DNA of 64,000 bases from JB111 sp049856175 (GTDB lineage: Bacteria; Actinomycetota; Actinomycetes; Actinomycetales; Actinomycetaceae): assembly GCF_049856175.1 (NCBI RefSeq), contig NZ_JBNDNA010000014.1, positions 12,486-76,485 of the forward strand. Direction: 5' to 3'. The notes beneath the pieces were generated by a model. The model had not been told where the DNA came from and did no database searches. It saw only the letters and a list, made by a program, of their open reading frames with translations. Below, piece after piece: positions 62,495 through 64,000 of this stretch. Positions within the stretch are counted from its first letter, which is position 1. Each line of letters begins with the position of its first letter. Made by a program: the position numbers and the translations under genes.

Positions 62495-63973
62495 TCAGCG
62501 GGTCTGCTCGATGCGGACGACCCCGAGGCTGTCCGCGCCGTCGCCGTCCCAGTCGCCGAACGCGGCGACGTCGCCGTCGCGCCCGTAGCGGGTCTCGATC
62601 ACCTCGGCGTCGGAGGCCATCTCGTTCGTCACGAAGAAGTCGGCGCCACGCTGGAGGGCGAGGCTGTCCGCGCCGTCGCCGTCCCAGTCGCCCACGAGGA
62701 CGAGGTCACCGTCGCGGCCGAGCGAGATCTCGCCGTCCACGCCTGCGCCGGTCGGATCGTTCGTCCAGATGACGTCGGAGCCGCGTCGGATGCCGAACGT
62801 GTCCGTGCCGTCGCCGTCGAAGTCGCCCACGAGGAGCGTGTCCCCGTCGGCACCGAAGGCGGCGAGCTCGATCTCGCCCGGGTTCTCGAGGTCGTTGATG
62901 ATCTGCAGGACGTTGCCGTCACGGACCGCGAACGTGTCCGTGCCGTCGCCGTCGAAGTCGCCCTGGACGATCTCGTCGCCCGGCTCCCCGAGCCGGACGA
63001 CCTGCTCGGCGGGTCCGGTGCCGAGGGTGTTCGTCAGGTGGATCTCGTTCCCGCGGCGCACGGCGATCGAGTCGGACCCGTCGCCGTCCCAGTCGCCGAC
63101 GAAGATCTCGTCGCCCTCGACGCCGTAGAGGAAGCTGTGCGCGGCGTCGCCGGCGAGCTCGTCCGAGAGCAGGAAGCGCGGCGTGCCGGGCAGCTGCTCG
63201 GGTTCGGGCTCGGGGGCCGGCTCCGGCTCGGTGCGCGCGGCGTCGCGGGAGGCGGCGTCCGCCTCGCGCGCGGCATCGGTGTCCGGGGCCACCTGGTCGT
63301 TCTGCGCCTCGGTCTCGTCCTGCGGCTGTGCCTCGGGCTGGGGCGCGGTCTCGGGCTCCGGGGCCGGCTCCGCGGGCGCGGGCTCGGCCGGCGCGGGGGT
63401 CGAGCCGCCGGGGCCGCCGCCCGGGTAGGTGGCGAAGTTCTGGGTGGCGAACACGCGTCCGTCCCCCGAGACCGCCACGCCGACGCCGAAGTGCGTGTAG
63501 GACCCCGTGAGCAGGATGTTGTTGTGCACCGGCGAGTTGCGCCACTGGCTCATGAAGTAGTCGGCCTGGTGGTCCGGGTAGATGCCCCAGGACAGGATCT
63601 CCGAGGTGCCGGTCGATCCGGCGGGCACGGCCGACCGGCCGTAGTCGCCGCGGTGGACCATCGAGCCGATGCTCGCCTGGTGGTTGGACCAGGACTGCGC
63701 GACCGAGTCGATGGACCCGGTGCGCGTGAGCTGGGACAGGCCGTTGGCGGCGCGGTAGGCGTTGGTCTGGGCGGCGATCGCGTTGGCGACCTGGTTCTGC
63801 CAGCCGGCGTCGGTGCGGATGACGGGGCTGACGGTGCGGACGCCCGAGGGCGCCTCGGCCGCCTGGGCGGTCGTGACGGTCGCGCTCGCGGCGGCGACGG
63901 TCAGGAGTGCGGTGGCGACCCGGGGGGCGAGGGTGCGGCGCCGGGCGTGGCGGCCGCGCGGGGGTGCAAACAC
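62495..63973 (-). CDS. Secreted CAP/SCP-domain protein with C-terminal FG-GAP-like repeats
   Basis: A 492-residue exported protein. Residues 1-38 are a twin-Arg-rich long signal peptide (AQAAEA region). The CAP domain (~60-190) reads 'TNAYRAANGLSQLTRTGSIDSVAQSWSNHQASIGSMVHRG', 'EILSWGIYPDH' and 'NSPVHNNILLTGSYTHFGVGVAVSGDG', as in CAP lipid/wall-acting proteins. A Pro/Glu/Ala linker follows, then five ~45-residue repeats (~270-492), each with a Ca2+-type 'GDWDGDGxD' loop. The repeat cassette matches that of the 17.3 kb phosphoesterase. GTG start has GAGGAGAA upstream. Confidence 0.92.
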   Translation of the reverse strand: MFAPPRGRHARRRTLAPRVATALLTVAAASATVTTAQAAEAPSGVRTVSPVIRTDAGWQNQVANAIAAQTNAYRAANGLSQLTRTGSIDSVAQSWSNHQASIGSMVHRGDYGRSAVPAGSTGTSEILSWGIYPDHQADYFMSQWRNSPVHNNILLTGSYTHFGVGVAVSGDGRVFATQNFATYPGGGPGGSTPAPAEPAPAEPAPEPETAPQPEAQPQDETEAQNDQVAPDTDAAREADAASRDAARTEPEPAPEPEPEQLPGTPRFLLSDELAGDAAHSFLYGVEGDEIFVGDWDGDGSDSIAVRRGNEIHLTNTLGTGPAEQVVRLGEPGDEIVQGDFDGDGTDTFAVRDGNVLQIINDLENPGEIELAAFGADGDTLLVGDFDGDGTDTFGIRRGSDVIWTNDPTGAGVDGEISLGRDGDLVLVGDWDGDGADSLALQRGADFFVTNEMASDAEVIETRYGRDGDVAAFGDWDGDGADSLGVVRIEQTR

Positions 63974-64000
63974 GTCGGTCGGTTCTCCTCGTTATCGGAA

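Overview
The window is a 64 kb piece of a very GC-rich actinobacterial chromosome, most likely from the Micrococcales (Georgenia/Cellulomonas-like). The order-level guess rests on the strong GC3 bias, frequent GTG/TTG starts, CarD, a CmtR-type metal sensor, an ECF42 sigma factor with its YCII partner, the typA/fdxA/dapC/dapD housekeeping set, and secreted proteins carrying Asp-Gly-rich FG-GAP-like repeats. I saw no rRNA, tRNA, CRISPR array, prophage or insertion sequence.

Layout. 1-9.5 kb is accessory and regulatory: a truncated LysR regulator, a hydrolase, an ArsR-AHSA1 module, a CmtR/CDF metal-resistance pair, a PIN-domain toxin-antitoxin pair, VOC, AraC and GNAT genes, and a probable antitoxin remnant. 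9.6-17 kb holds a YCII/ECF42 pair, arfB, a BCCT osmolyte carrier, a TetR-controlled DHA2 drug exporter, acylphosphatase and a TipA-type MerR regulator. 17.3-21.2 kb is a 1203-residue secreted metallophosphoesterase followed by an unusual intergenic repeat array. 21-28 kb mixes a Bcr/CflA exporter, HAD, SRPBCC, SDR, CarD, TetR, ZIP and DUF4870 genes. 28.5-36 kb is an oligopeptide/nickel-type ABC importer (lipoprotein, two oversized permeases, fused double ATPase) interrupted by an antisense PH-like gene. 36-44.4 kb is core metabolism: typA, a VanW protein, fdxA, dapC, citrate synthase. 44.5-51.3 kb is a MarR-controlled divergon: an orphan NitT/TauT-type binding lipoprotein faces a five-gene CoA-dependent catabolic operon (SDR, amidohydrolase, acyl-CoA ligase, MaoC hydratase, acyl-CoA dehydrogenase). 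51.5-61.7 kb is a minus-strand run: desaturase, secreted lysozyme-like protein, dapD, an operon of MFS exporter, NUDIX-NYN fusion and biotin carboxylase, then maf and a DUF885 peptidase. The window ends with a membrane protein and a secreted CAP protein.

Cross-cutting signals. (1) Many genes look leaderless: a TAnnnT -10 box lies 6-7 nt before the start codon. (2) Two families of palindromic or tandem intergenic repeats recur at unrelated loci: a 22-bp 'CACGAGTGAG' unit and a 'GGTGAGGCACGA' inverted repeat. (3) The same five-repeat Asp-Gly C-terminal cassette ends two unrelated secreted proteins about 42 kb apart. (4) Several regulators have clear dyad operators overlapping their own promoters. 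The best candidates for undescribed biology are the 45-51 kb catabolic divergon, the shared C-terminal cassette, the NUDIX-NYN fusion and the intergenic repeat families.
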